A stretch of 64,000 bases of DNA, taken from the NCBI RefSeq assembly GCF_900100875.1, contig NZ_FNKQ01000004.1, forward strand, positions 62,001 to 126,000, written 5' to 3'. Each line of letters starts with the position of its first letter. The stretch's first letter is position 1. The position numbers and the translations under genes are program-made. The notes beneath the pieces were generated by a model, which was given only the letters and a program-made list of their open reading frames with translations, made no database searches and was not told where the DNA came from. Source of the DNA: Halopelagius longus (GTDB lineage Archaea > Halobacteriota > Halobacteria > Halobacteriales > Haloferacaceae). Shown in pieces: positions 16,977 through 25,641 of this stretch.

Positions 16977-17759
16977 ATGGGACGAATCCGACCAGACTTC
17001 GGAGACGAGACGGTAATCGTGACCGGCGGCGCGTCCGGCATCGGCCGGGAGGTATCCATGCGCTTCGGCGACGCGGGCGCGACGGTGATAGTCGCCGACT
17101 TGGACGACGAACCGAAGGACGCCGACGTGCCGACGCACGAGGCCATCCGCGATTCGGGCGGCACCGCGGAGTTCGTCGAGACGGACGTAACCGACCGGGA
17201 GCAACTCCGTTCGCTGGTCGAGGCGGCCCGCGAGTTCGGCGGCGTGGACGTGATGGTGAACAACGCGGGACTGATCATCAACGGATCGATACTCGAACTC
17301 GACCCCGAGGAGTTCGACGCGGTACACGCCGTCAACGCGAAGGGCGTCTACTTCGGGACGCAGGTGGCCGCAAACGACATGCTCGACAGGGAGGACCCCG
17401 GCGTCATCCTCAACACGGCGTCGATAAGTTCCAACACCGCGCAGTTCGAGCAAGTGCAGTACGACTCCTCGAAGGGCGCGGTGCGGATGATAACCCGCGG
17501 GGCCGCCTTGGAGTTGGCCGAACACGGCATCCGCGTCAACGCCGTCGCGCCCGGGCAAATCGCCACCGAGTTCACCGAGGGATGGTCCGAGGAGGCCCGA
17601 GAGAAGGCACAGAGCGGCGACCTGATCAAGCCGGTGCCGTTCGGACGCGCCGGGACGCCCGAGGACGTGGCGGGCGCGTACCTCTACCTCGCGAGCGACG
17701 ACGCCGACTACGTGACGGGAGAACTCCTCCACGTGGACGGCGGGTGGCAGATATTCTGA
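16977..17759 (+). CDS. Short-chain dehydrogenase/reductase
   Basis: The 260-residue product is a classical SDR: cofactor loop TGGASGIGRE near residue 16, NNAGLI near 94, catalytic Ser in NTASISSN and the YDSSKG Tyr-Lys pair near 162, and a C-terminal TGELLHVDGGWQIF typical of sugar and polyol dehydrogenases. An acidic residue after the second strand (VADLDD) suggests NAD rather than NADP. It follows the UxuA-like gene by 46 bp and precedes a cyclase-family gene, so it probably oxidises or reduces a sugar acid in the same pathway, for example at the mannonate/fructuronate step. The substrate is not shown by sequence. Confidence 0.9.
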   Translation: MGRIRPDFGDETVIVTGGASGIGREVSMRFGDAGATVIVADLDDEPKDADVPTHEAIRDSGGTAEFVETDVTDREQLRSLVEAAREFGGVDVMVNNAGLIINGSILELDPEEFDAVHAVNAKGVYFGTQVAANDMLDREDPGVILNTASISSNTAQFEQVQYDSSKGAVRMITRGAALELAEHGIRVNAVAPGQIATEFTEGWSEEAREKAQSGDLIKPVPFGRAGTPEDVAGAYLYLASDDADYVTGELLHVDGGWQIF

Positions 17760-17830
17760 GGCGTCCGTGCAGGCGCCCCCTTCCGTTCCGTGCTAACAGT
17801 TAACTCTCCCGGGGGAGACGTACGGCGCGT

Positions 17831-18529
17831 ATGTTCCCGCCGGAGGAGATTATCGACCTGAGCAACCCGATAGAGAACGGCATGCCCGTCTGGCCGACGT
17901 TCCCGCCGTTCGAGCTCGAACGGACCGACTGGGCGGCCCGCGACGGGTTCACGATGGAGCGAACCGAGATGCGAACCCACACCGGAACGCACGTCGATTC
18001 ACCGCTTCACTTCGTTCCCGAAGGGCGGTCCCTCGACGACTTTCCCCTCTCGAAGTTCATGGGCGAGGGCGTCGCTATCGACGTGACGCCGAAGGACCCG
18101 GAGGAGGCCATCACGGCCGAGGACATCGAGGCGTTCGAAGAGGACATCGAGGACGGCGACGTGTTGATGCTGCACACCGGGTGGGACGAGTACTACGGAC
18201 TCACCGAGGAGTACCTGTTCGAGTTCCCCTACCTGACGGCCGAGGCGGCGCAGTACTGCGCCGAGTTGAACCTGAAGGCGGTCGGAACCGAGGGCGCGAG
18301 CGTCGGCGGGTGGGTCGACGAGGTGCCCGCCCACGGCCCGAGCACCGACGTGGGCGCGGACGAGTCTCACCTCCCCCTCTTGGAGAACGGGGTGATACCC
18401 ATCGAGGAGGTGCGAAACCTCGACCGGGTGCTGAAGGGCGCCGAGAGTCGCCGCGCGTACTTCTTCTTCCCGCCGTTGAACTTCCGCGGGACAAGCGGGT
18501 CGCCGGTCCGAGCGTTCGCCTTCCTCTGA
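17831..18529 (+). CDS. Cyclase family protein (PF04199, metal-dependent hydrolase)
   Basis: This 232-residue protein has the HxGTHxD metal-binding motif (HTGTHVDSPLHF, near residue 50) of the kynurenine formamidase/isatin hydrolase/cyclase family, plus GTEGASVGGWVDEVPAH with further putative ligands. Members open cyclic amides, esters or lactams or act on formamides. In a sugar-acid operon, a lactone- or amide-opening step is possible, but this is conjecture. The gene starts at the ATG 17831, 71 bp after the SDR stop, and ends convergent with the enolase-superfamily gene. Confidence 0.85.
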   Translation: MFPPEEIIDLSNPIENGMPVWPTFPPFELERTDWAARDGFTMERTEMRTHTGTHVDSPLHFVPEGRSLDDFPLSKFMGEGVAIDVTPKDPEEAITAEDIEAFEEDIEDGDVLMLHTGWDEYYGLTEEYLFEFPYLTAEAAQYCAELNLKAVGTEGASVGGWVDEVPAHGPSTDVGADESHLPLLENGVIPIEEVRNLDRVLKGAESRRAYFFFPPLNFRGTSGSPVRAFAFL

Positions 18530-18620
18530 CCGCGTCGGACCTCTCTGTTCGGCCTCGTGCACGTCGGGGATTCTCATCCCCGCGTTCCGCCCGTGCCGAC
18601 GATTCCCGCCTCGACGGTCA

Positions 18621-19796
18621 CTACTCGTAGACGTGGACGCTTCCGGTCTTGTTCTCCTCGATGTAGTCCCAGTCGTACTCGACGCCGAGTCCGGGGCCGT
18701 CCGGCACGGGCACCGTCCCGTCGTCGTCGATGGTGTCGAACATGTCGGAGTAGTCGCCCTTGTACACCGGCGGTTGGGTGTTCTGCGCCTCCGGGTGAAC
18801 GAGGGCGAGTTCGTAGTAGTTCGCGTTGCGCGTCGCCGCGATGCAGTGTCGTTGCGCCGGGCCGGGCGCGTGATACTCCACGTCGAGGCCGAACCCCTCC
18901 GCGACGCGGGAAATCTTCATCGCGCCCGTGATGCCGCCGTCGTACTCGGGGTCCGCGCGGACGAAGTCCGTCGCGCCGTTGGCGATGAAGTCCGTGTGCG
19001 GTTCGAGTCCGCGGACGTGTTCGGTCTGCAGGATGGGCGTCTCTATCATCTCGCCGAGTTTCTCGTGGGAGTGCTGGGAGATGCCGCCGTCGCGGTAGGG
19101 GTCCTCGTACCAGAGGAAGTCGTACTCGTCGCAGGCGCGTCCCACCTTCAACGCGTCCGCGAACGTCTCCAGTTCGCAGGCGGGGTCGCACATCAGGTCC
19201 ATCTCGTCGCCGACGCGTTCGCCGACGGCGCGAATCGTCTCGACTTCGCGTTTCACGTCTCTGGCCTCGTCGCTTCCGCCCCAGCCGTGAATCTTGAACC
19301 CCGGATAGCCCGCCTCCAGACACTCCTCGGCGAAGTCGGCGTACGCCTCCGGCGAGTCCAACCCGCCGTTGTCGTCGGCGTGGTAGGTGGAGGCGTACGC
19401 CGGGAGTCGCGTGCGGTAGGTGCCGAGGAGTTCGTGGATGGGCGCGTCGTAGTACTTCCCGGCGAAGTCCCACAGGGCGATGTCGATGGGACCGATTCCC
19501 ATGCGGTCGTACTTCCGCAACGCTCGCTTCACTTCGCTCCAGTGGCGTTCGCGTTCGAGGGGGTTCTTGCCGACGAGGTAGTCCGCGAACGTGTTTATCT
19601 GCGCCGCACCCGGGGAGTTCCCCCCGACGTACTCGCCCGTGATGCCCTCGTCGGTGTGGACCCGTATGGCGAACAGTTTCCGCTCCGTCGTCGTTCCCGG
19701 TTCGTACGAGAGGTTGAACCCGTTTCCGTCGGTGCCCACGTCCTCGAGTGGGTACCGGAATTCCGTGCTTTCTATCCGCGTGATGGTCGGTGGCAT
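18621..19796 (-). CDS. Mandelate racemase/muconate-lactonizing (enolase) superfamily dehydratase
   Basis: The 391-residue product has the enolase-superfamily plan: an N-terminal capping domain with the 20s and 50s loops and a barrel with metal ligands in DLMCDPACE, FLWYEDPYRDG and FVRADPEYDGGI. The second-strand Lys motif reads FKIHGWGG, and VEYHAPGPAQRHCIAATRN supplies a His near the end of the barrel. These features fit an acid-sugar dehydratase of the mandelate racemase subgroup, but I cannot assign the sugar. The ATG at 19796 is preferred; the upstream in-frame 21 residues have no family similarity. It runs convergent to the cyclase gene, 91 bp away, and is transcribed from its own promoter. 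Confidence 0.88.
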   Translation of the reverse strand: MPPTITRIESTEFRYPLEDVGTDGNGFNLSYEPGTTTERKLFAIRVHTDEGITGEYVGGNSPGAAQINTFADYLVGKNPLERERHWSEVKRALRKYDRMGIGPIDIALWDFAGKYYDAPIHELLGTYRTRLPAYASTYHADDNGGLDSPEAYADFAEECLEAGYPGFKIHGWGGSDEARDVKREVETIRAVGERVGDEMDLMCDPACELETFADALKVGRACDEYDFLWYEDPYRDGGISQHSHEKLGEMIETPILQTEHVRGLEPHTDFIANGATDFVRADPEYDGGITGAMKISRVAEGFGLDVEYHAPGPAQRHCIAATRNANYYELALVHPEAQNTQPPVYKGDYSDMFDTIDDDGTVPVPDGPGLGVEYDWDYIEENKTGSVHVYE

Positions 19797-20514
19797 AGTT
19801 CGGCCGACACGGGGAACCGTAATAAATGCTGGTTCGCGTCGCAGGTTCGATGGACGCACGTCGGACGATTAGACCGGAACCACGGCGAGTTCGAGAATCC
19901 GTTCACCATCGTCGCACACGTCCCGCAGACCGCCGGACGCCGCGACGGTCGGCGCGAACGGTCGCCGGATCCGACGCGCCGTTACGCAACTACGGTTGTA
20001 ACGCGGTGACGAGTTAGCAGAAACCGAATCGCTCGTTCGTCGGTGTCGAAGGACGTTCCGAACGGACGAAGAAGTATCGGATATCCGTCTCGGAGAGGAA
20101 TCGAACACCGAATTTGTGCGGAGTCAGCGGTGAAGAGTGCGACATCGAAGGTGTTCGAGAGTCGAAACTGTCGCATCTAGAGTACGTTTATCGATGATGA
20201 ACGACGCTTTCGAGAACGTGAGCGTCGCCGGTTTCGGGGACGACGAATCGGGACGCAGAAACGGCGTCACGCCGTTCGTCGTGGGGTTTTCGCTCGAAGT
20301 TCGTCGGATAGGTTCCGCGGAACGGCGACCGGTCGTGGTACTATCTCACACATTCGTGCGATATCGTCGCACGGCCGGAACCGGTTCGCCGGGAACGTCG
20401 CGTCTCGGCGGACGATATCGACAGTCCGGCGAGGACTGCCCGTCTCGTCGACGCTCGGTACAGGCCCGCTCGCCGCCACGTACATTTATATCCCGCGGTG
20501 TGCTTCGCCAATGC
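19797..20514. promoter_or_regulatory. 718-bp intergenic region with inverted repeat and chaperonin promoter
   Basis: I see no convincing gene here, although the frame of the downstream chaperonin stays open back to 20137. An imperfect inverted repeat lies at 19980-20003: CGTTACGCAAC, a four-base loop, then GTTGTAACG. The TATA element CATTTATATC (20483-20492) is placed about 27 bp before the ATG at 20515. The segment 20005-20215 is less GC-rich than the genes around it. Confidence 0.5.
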
Positions 20515-22200
20515 ATGGCACGCGACGACGGGGCGCGGACGGGCGCATGGGTCACTCGCGACGAGGCGGCGCGGGAGTACGTCGTCGAAGCGGCGCGGGC
20601 GGTCGAATCGCTCGTCGCCTCGACGTACGGTCCGGCGGGCGGGACGACGCTGGTCGAGACGGTGGACCCGCAGGACGTTCCCGAGACGGTGGTGACGAGA
20701 GACGCCGGGCAACTCCTCGACGCCGTCGAACGCGGGGACGGGTTCGGTCACCCGGTGGCCGCCCTGTTCGTGGACGGACTCGACTCGGTGCGGCGGGGCC
20801 TCCGCGACGGGACGACGGCGGCGGCGCTTCTCGCGGCGAGACTGCTCGATTCGGGGGCGGAGTTGGTCGGGGACGGCCTCCACCCCGGCAGCGTCGCCGT
20901 CGGGTACGCGATGGCGGCCAACCGCACCGGGGCCGTCTTGGACGACTTGGCGCGTCCGGTCGAGGCGACGGACCGAGAACTGCTCTCGCGGGTGGCCGCG
21001 ACGACGATGACCTCCGACCTCTCGGACCGACGGCGGGAAGAGTACGCGGACGCCGTCTCGGCGGCCGTCTCGGGCCTCGCCCGCGAGAGCGAAGACGGGT
21101 GGTTCGACACGGACGACGTCACGGTACGGACGCGGGTGGACGCCGACTGTACCCTCTCGCGCGGCCACGTCGTGCGTCGCCGTCCCGGCGCACACGAGAC
21201 GAGCGACCGGAGTCGCCTCTCGTTCGACTGGTCGCCGTCCGTCGAGGGCGTCCTCGCGGACGCTCGGGTCGCCGTCCTCGAACGCGACATCGACGTCGAG
21301 GAGTCGGCGACGAGTTTCGGGCGGGAGGGCCGGTCCGGCGTGACGCTCGATTCCGCTGGGGCCGTCGCGGCGTACGCCGAGGGGCGCGACGCCGCCGTCG
21401 ACGCCGTCGCCGCGGGGGTGGCCGAAACGGGCGCGGACGTGCTTGTCGTGCGGGCGGAACTCGACGACGAGGTGAAAGCCGCCCTCGAATCGCACGGCGT
21501 CGCCGTCGTCGACCGGGCGCAGTACCCGAAATCCGACGTACACCGCGTCGCCCGCGCGACGGGGGCCACCGTCGTCGGCCACGTCTCCGACCTCGACGAG
21601 TCGAAACTGGGGCGGGCGGGGCGGGTGTTCGAACGGCGCGTCGGCGACGAGAAGTGGGCGCACTTCGACGAGTGCGACGGCCCGGTGTTCACGATTCTCG
21701 TCGGCGCGCCGACGGAGAAGGGCCGGACGACGCACGAGCGACTCGTCTCCGACGCCGTGGAGACGACGGCCGTCGCCGCGATGGACGGGCAGGTGCTCCC
21801 GGGGGCCGGCGCGGCACCCGTGGCGGTCGCACGCGACCTGCGGGAGTTCGCCCGCGGCGTCGAGGGGAGAGAGCAGTTGGCCGTGGAGGCGTTCGCGGAC
21901 GCCTGCGAATCGCTCGCGACGACGCTGGCTCGAAACGCCGGATACGACCCCATCGACGTGCGGGCGAAACTCCGAAGCGCGCACGCCGAGGCGGCCGAAC
22001 GCCCCGCGTCCGTCGGCCTCGACGTCGCCACCGGCGAGGCGGCGGACGCGTGGGAGATGGGCGTCGTCGAACCGCGGCGCGTCTTCTCGCAGGCCGTCGA
22101 TACGGCCGTCGCGACGGCCGAGCAGTTGGGGACCGTAGACGCCGTCGTCGCGCCGGGCGTCGAACCCGGGCCGTTCACGCCGCAGACGGAGCACGACTGA
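20515..22200 (+). CDS. Divergent group II chaperonin (thermosome-like) paralog 1
   Basis: This 561-residue protein is related to thermosome/CCT subunits over its full length but is far from the canonical sequence. The nucleotide-site motifs are altered: LGPKGMDKM reads YGPAGGTTL, TNDGATIL reads TRDAGQLL and GDGTTTAVV reads RDGTTAAAL, although the Asp in RDGTT and the later SDAVETTAV Asp remain. VPGGGAxE reads LPGAGAAP. The C-terminal NAGYDPIDVRAKLRSAH and GVVEPRRV parts are recognisable. The ATG at 20515 has a well-placed TATA box. It faces a second such paralog tail-to-tail, 47 bp away. It may be an accessory or specialised ring subunit; ATPase activity is uncertain. Confidence 0.82.
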   Translation: MARDDGARTGAWVTRDEAAREYVVEAARAVESLVASTYGPAGGTTLVETVDPQDVPETVVTRDAGQLLDAVERGDGFGHPVAALFVDGLDSVRRGLRDGTTAAALLAARLLDSGAELVGDGLHPGSVAVGYAMAANRTGAVLDDLARPVEATDRELLSRVAATTMTSDLSDRRREEYADAVSAAVSGLARESEDGWFDTDDVTVRTRVDADCTLSRGHVVRRRPGAHETSDRSRLSFDWSPSVEGVLADARVAVLERDIDVEESATSFGREGRSGVTLDSAGAVAAYAEGRDAAVDAVAAGVAETGADVLVVRAELDDEVKAALESHGVAVVDRAQYPKSDVHRVARATGATVVGHVSDLDESKLGRAGRVFERRVGDEKWAHFDECDGPVFTILVGAPTEKGRTTHERLVSDAVETTAVAAMDGQVLPGAGAAPVAVARDLREFARGVEGREQLAVEAFADACESLATTLARNAGYDPIDVRAKLRSAHAEAAERPASVGLDVATGEAADAWEMGVVEPRRVFSQAVDTAVATAEQLGTVDAVVAPGVEPGPFTPQTEHD

Positions 22201-22247
22201 CGGCGGCCGAGTGAGGGAGAAGGAAGGAGAGAGAGTGGAGAACCGCC

Positions 22248-23804
22248 TCATCTGGCCGCCGCGGTCGAATCCTCGTCGGAGAGGTCGTTCGCGGGTATCT
22301 GTCGGTCGATGCGGAGCAGTTGCGTCGCCAGTTCCGTCGCCGAAGACACGGCGTCGCGCTTGAGACCGAGGGGTTCGACGACCGGTTCGCCGTCGAGAAC
22401 GTCCCGAATCTCGCCCGCGAGGGCGTCCACGCCGACCGACGACCGGCCTTCGTCGTGGGCGACCCGGAGGCGGACGACGCCCGACCACCCGTCGATGCCC
22501 GCACTCTCGGCGAGTCGCCGGGGCACCGTCGCGAGGGTCCTGCCGAACGCCTCCGCGGCGAGTTGCTCCCGTCCGGACGTTCCCCGCGCCGCCGCCCTGA
22601 CCGCGCGTTCGAGGTCTATTTCGGTCGCGCCGCCGCCGGGCACGACGCGTTCGTCGTCGAGTGCCCGGAGCGTCGCCGCGACGGCGCTCTCGGCGCTTCT
22701 TTCGAACGAGGTGACCGACCGCGGGTCGGGGGCGCGACAGACCAGCGTGAACGTCGGCGCGTCGTCGCCCTCGACGTAGACGAACTCCCGGCCGGCGAGG
22801 CGTTCGACGCGGACGTCCGCCCGCCCCATCGTCTCGGGCGTCGTCTCCGCCAGAGTGGGCACCACCCGCCCGCCGGTGTTCCGGACGAGACGCGCCATCG
22901 TCTCGTCGTCCACGCGGTCGATGGCGGCCACGCCCGCGTCGGCGAGTCGCGTCTTCACGCGGTCGTTGACGCCCCCCTTCGTCGCGACGAACCGACACCC
23001 GGACGCGACGGCCGACGAGAGGATACGGCGGAACTCCTCGCGTTCGTACTCGCCGACGGCGGCCCGGTCCTTGAAGGAGTCCGCGTCCATCGAGAGGTCG
23101 TAGTCGGTCGATTCGGTCGCGCCGCCGAGTTTGGGAACGTCCACCGTCGAAGCGAGGAGGGCGACGCCCGCGCCGGACAGGCGGCGCGGCATGGCGTCGG
23201 AGACGAGTGGCGTCTCGACGACGACGCCTTCGAGGAGTTCGGTGTCGCCGACGCCGCCGAGTCGCGCGAGGACGGCGACGTCTCCGCGTCCGCCGGTCGG
23301 CGAGTCCGCCGCCGATACCGTCTCGACGGCGTCGGCCACCGCTTCGCTCACCCGCCGTCTCGTCATCGGGTTCCGCGTCCCGGTGAGGGCCGTCCGCGCG
23401 ACGGCCTCCGGGCCGACGACCGAGAGGGGACGGGCCCGGGAGTCGAGTCGGTCCTCGGCGACGGAGAGCGCCTCCTCGTAGCCGCGGGCGACCGTCGTCG
23501 GGTGGAGGCCCCGGTCGAGTAACCCGTCGGCCTCGCGGAGCAACGCGCCCGTCAGGAGCGTGAGCGTCGTCGCGCCGTCGCCGTGTCGCTGGCGAAACTC
23601 CCCGGCCGCCCGTTCCAGAAGCGTCGTCGCCGGGTCGTCCAGTTCGAGGCGGTCCAAGAGCAGCGACCCCGAGGAGGTGGCCGTCACCCGCCCGCCCGAC
23701 TCCACGACGAGTTTGTTCGTCCCGAGCGGACCGAGCGTCGTCCCGACGAGTTCGCAGACGCGGTTCGCGTCGTCGAGTAGCGCGTGCCGTGCGTCGGAGT
23801 CCAT
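22248..23804 (-). CDS. Divergent group II chaperonin (thermosome-like) paralog 2, degraded ATPase site
   Basis: The 518-residue product is another thermosome-like chaperonin. It keeps LGPLGTNKL and HGDGATTLTLL and has VVPGGGATEIDL, but the TNDG motif reads TSSGSLL and the region where canonical subunits have the catalytic Asp (ERSLHDAL) reads ERSAESAV, so the usual Asp appears to be absent. The late NAGLDPID segment reads SAGIDGWSG. Loss of these residues suggests a subunit that binds but poorly hydrolyses ATP. I use the ATG at 23804; an in-frame ATG at 23831 is possible. It is convergent with paralog 1 and divergent from the sugar importer at 23944. Confidence 0.8.
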   Translation of the reverse strand: MDSDARHALLDDANRVCELVGTTLGPLGTNKLVVESGGRVTATSSGSLLLDRLELDDPATTLLERAAGEFRQRHGDGATTLTLLTGALLREADGLLDRGLHPTTVARGYEEALSVAEDRLDSRARPLSVVGPEAVARTALTGTRNPMTRRRVSEAVADAVETVSAADSPTGGRGDVAVLARLGGVGDTELLEGVVVETPLVSDAMPRRLSGAGVALLASTVDVPKLGGATESTDYDLSMDADSFKDRAAVGEYEREEFRRILSSAVASGCRFVATKGGVNDRVKTRLADAGVAAIDRVDDETMARLVRNTGGRVVPTLAETTPETMGRADVRVERLAGREFVYVEGDDAPTFTLVCRAPDPRSVTSFERSAESAVAATLRALDDERVVPGGGATEIDLERAVRAAARGTSGREQLAAEAFGRTLATVPRRLAESAGIDGWSGVVRLRVAHDEGRSSVGVDALAGEIRDVLDGEPVVEPLGLKRDAVSSATELATQLLRIDRQIPANDLSDEDSTAAAR

Positions 23805-23904
23805 GGTCGCGCAGTCTTCCTCTCCGGTCATAAGTCTGCGGGACGAAACGGTCGAATTCGTCCGGAATTGGCGGACAAACCGCGAGAAATTGGTGGCCGC
23901 GTGA

Positions 23905-23939
23905 GAAACATTTATTATCACTGTCTATCATTTAGATAG
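23905..23939 (+). promoter_or_regulatory. TATA box and palindrome before sugar-binding protein gene
   Basis: The sequence TTTATTAT (23911-23918) is a TATA-like element about 27-33 bp before the ATG at 23944. Between it and the start lies the perfect palindrome CTATCATTTAGATAG (23925-23939, five-base arms around ATTTA). A palindrome overlapping the expected transcription start is a good place for a repressor to act. Confidence 0.55.
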
Positions 23940-23943
23940 CGCA

Positions 23944-25512
23944 ATGTCAAAGAGTAGCACGAGTGGCAGGGAGAGCGCGGACCGCACCGAGGGGCAGGCC
24001 GGTGCAGAGCCGTCGCGGCGGGACTTCGTGCGGGCGACCGCCGCCACGGCGACGGTCGGCGCACTCGGGGGACTCGCGGGGTGTAGCGGCGAACAGGGCG
24101 GAGGCACGCCGGAACCGAAAGAAGGGGGCGGCGGTTCGACCGGCGAAACGGGGTCGGACTCCGGCGGGTCCGAGAGCGTCACCATCGACTACCTGAGCGC
24201 GCAGGCCGTCGAGAACTCCGCGATGAAGTCCCACTTCCAGGAGTCGATGAAGACGTTCGAGGAGAAGAACGGGAACGTCTCGGTGAGCCTTCAGACGGCT
24301 TCGTACGGGGATATCCGTTCGAAACTCTCCTCGACGGTGTCGTCCGGGAACCCGCCGACGTTCGCGGAGGCCGGCGGCGGCGGCTTACAGTTCTACCTCA
24401 ACGACAAGGTTCCGGACCACAAGCCGTTCATCGAGTCCACCGACTCGCTTCCGGACGACTTTACGGCGGCAAACAAGGAGTCTGCGCAGTACCGCGGCGA
24501 GTACTGGTCGGGCGGCGGAATGCGCAACACGAACAGCAACCTCGGGATCAGCCCGAAACTGTTCAGTCAGGCGGGCGTCAGCAACCCCAAAGAGGAACTC
24601 TCGACGTGGAGCGGGTTCCTCGACGCGGTCAAGCGCGTGGACCAACAGACCGACGCCATCGCCTACGAGGAGACCGGCGTGCCCGGCGACCTCGAATCGT
24701 ACTGGGGGTACGCCCGGACGGCGTACACCGACGGGACCGACCCGTGGATGCGCCCGGGCGACAACCCGGACAACCCGACCATCGTCGTGGGGAACGACGA
24801 ACACGAGGACCAAGGGAAGACGGACGGGATGATAAAGACCTGCGTCAAGATGGCGAACCAGTTCAGTAGCCAGGAGGCGGCCCAACGCGGCGACGAGGAC
24901 ATCCCCTCCCTCATGCTGACCGGCCGCGTCGCCTCGTTCAACTACGCGGTGCCGACCGCCAGTCGGTGGACCGCCACCAAGGACGACGTCAAGTTCGGGT
25001 GGCAGGGCGGCAACGGCGATTTCATGCTCCTCCCGCACCCGAAGGTCGATCCCCAGTTCGGGCAGAACTTCGGAATCAGCGACCTCGAAGGCGTCGAGGG
25101 GGAGCACGGCGGCCACATGTGGGCGCTCGAACAACAGCAGTGCATCTTCCAGGCCAGCGACGCGAAGCAGCAGGCCGCGTGGGACCTCAACATGTTCCTC
25201 TTGAGCGACAACGAGTTCGTCCTGCCCGCCTGGGGCGAACACTACGAGGCGATTCCGGGTCTCAAGACGAAACTGGAAGCCGTCCTCAACGAGTACGACC
25301 TCGCACAGAGCACGGAGCAGGCGTACAAGAACGCCGACGAGTACGGCGTCCAGTACTCCACGACGGGCGCGTCGTGGGACGTACGCGACGTGGACCCGAT
25401 TCGGTGGACCGACATCAACGAGACGCTCAGTCAGGCCATCGCGGGGCAACACTCCGCCGAGGAGACGCCCGGCCTCATCCGACAGCGCATCCAGAAGCGA
25501 CTCGGACAGTAA
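23944..25512 (+). CDS. Sugar ABC transporter substrate-binding lipoprotein (CUT1-type)
   Basis: The 522-residue product has a Tat motif (SRRDFVRA, Arg at 25-26) and lipobox LAGC with Cys at 47, then a Gly/Ser/Glu linker. The mature domain resembles family 1 extracellular solute-binding proteins for oligosaccharides or glycerol phosphate: ESMKTFEEKNGNVSVSL early, PPTFAEAGGGGLQFYL, and a Trp/Tyr-rich middle (ESYWGYARTAYTDGTDPWM). It heads a four-gene operon with two permeases and an ATPase. It is longer than typical MalE-type proteins (about 400-450 residues), the extra length falling mostly in the signal/linker and C-terminal portions. The ligand is unknown. Confidence 0.92.
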   Translation: MSKSSTSGRESADRTEGQAGAEPSRRDFVRATAATATVGALGGLAGCSGEQGGGTPEPKEGGGGSTGETGSDSGGSESVTIDYLSAQAVENSAMKSHFQESMKTFEEKNGNVSVSLQTASYGDIRSKLSSTVSSGNPPTFAEAGGGGLQFYLNDKVPDHKPFIESTDSLPDDFTAANKESAQYRGEYWSGGGMRNTNSNLGISPKLFSQAGVSNPKEELSTWSGFLDAVKRVDQQTDAIAYEETGVPGDLESYWGYARTAYTDGTDPWMRPGDNPDNPTIVVGNDEHEDQGKTDGMIKTCVKMANQFSSQEAAQRGDEDIPSLMLTGRVASFNYAVPTASRWTATKDDVKFGWQGGNGDFMLLPHPKVDPQFGQNFGISDLEGVEGEHGGHMWALEQQQCIFQASDAKQQAAWDLNMFLLSDNEFVLPAWGEHYEAIPGLKTKLEAVLNEYDLAQSTEQAYKNADEYGVQYSTTGASWDVRDVDPIRWTDINETLSQAIAGQHSAEETPGLIRQRIQKRLGQ

Positions 25513-25641
25513 CTGCGTCTCGGAGCCGCCGCGGCCGCCGCGGCCCGGCATAGATAGCGTCGCTTAGCCGGTCGTTCGCCGTATTATCGGCAGAATCGGC
25601 CCCTAACATTTTTACCGGTCGCAGGGCATCGAAGAAGTACC

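Noticed and set aside
20137-20514. In-frame N-terminal extension of chaperonin paralog 1
   Set aside because: The extension has no chaperonin similarity and overlaps the TATA box that fits the ATG at 20515.
20341-23931. An open frame of almost 1200 codons on the minus strand across both convergent chaperonin genes
   Set aside because: It is a GC-rich shadow: no family similarity, very Arg-rich translation, and it runs antisense to a clear chaperonin gene and out of frame with the other.
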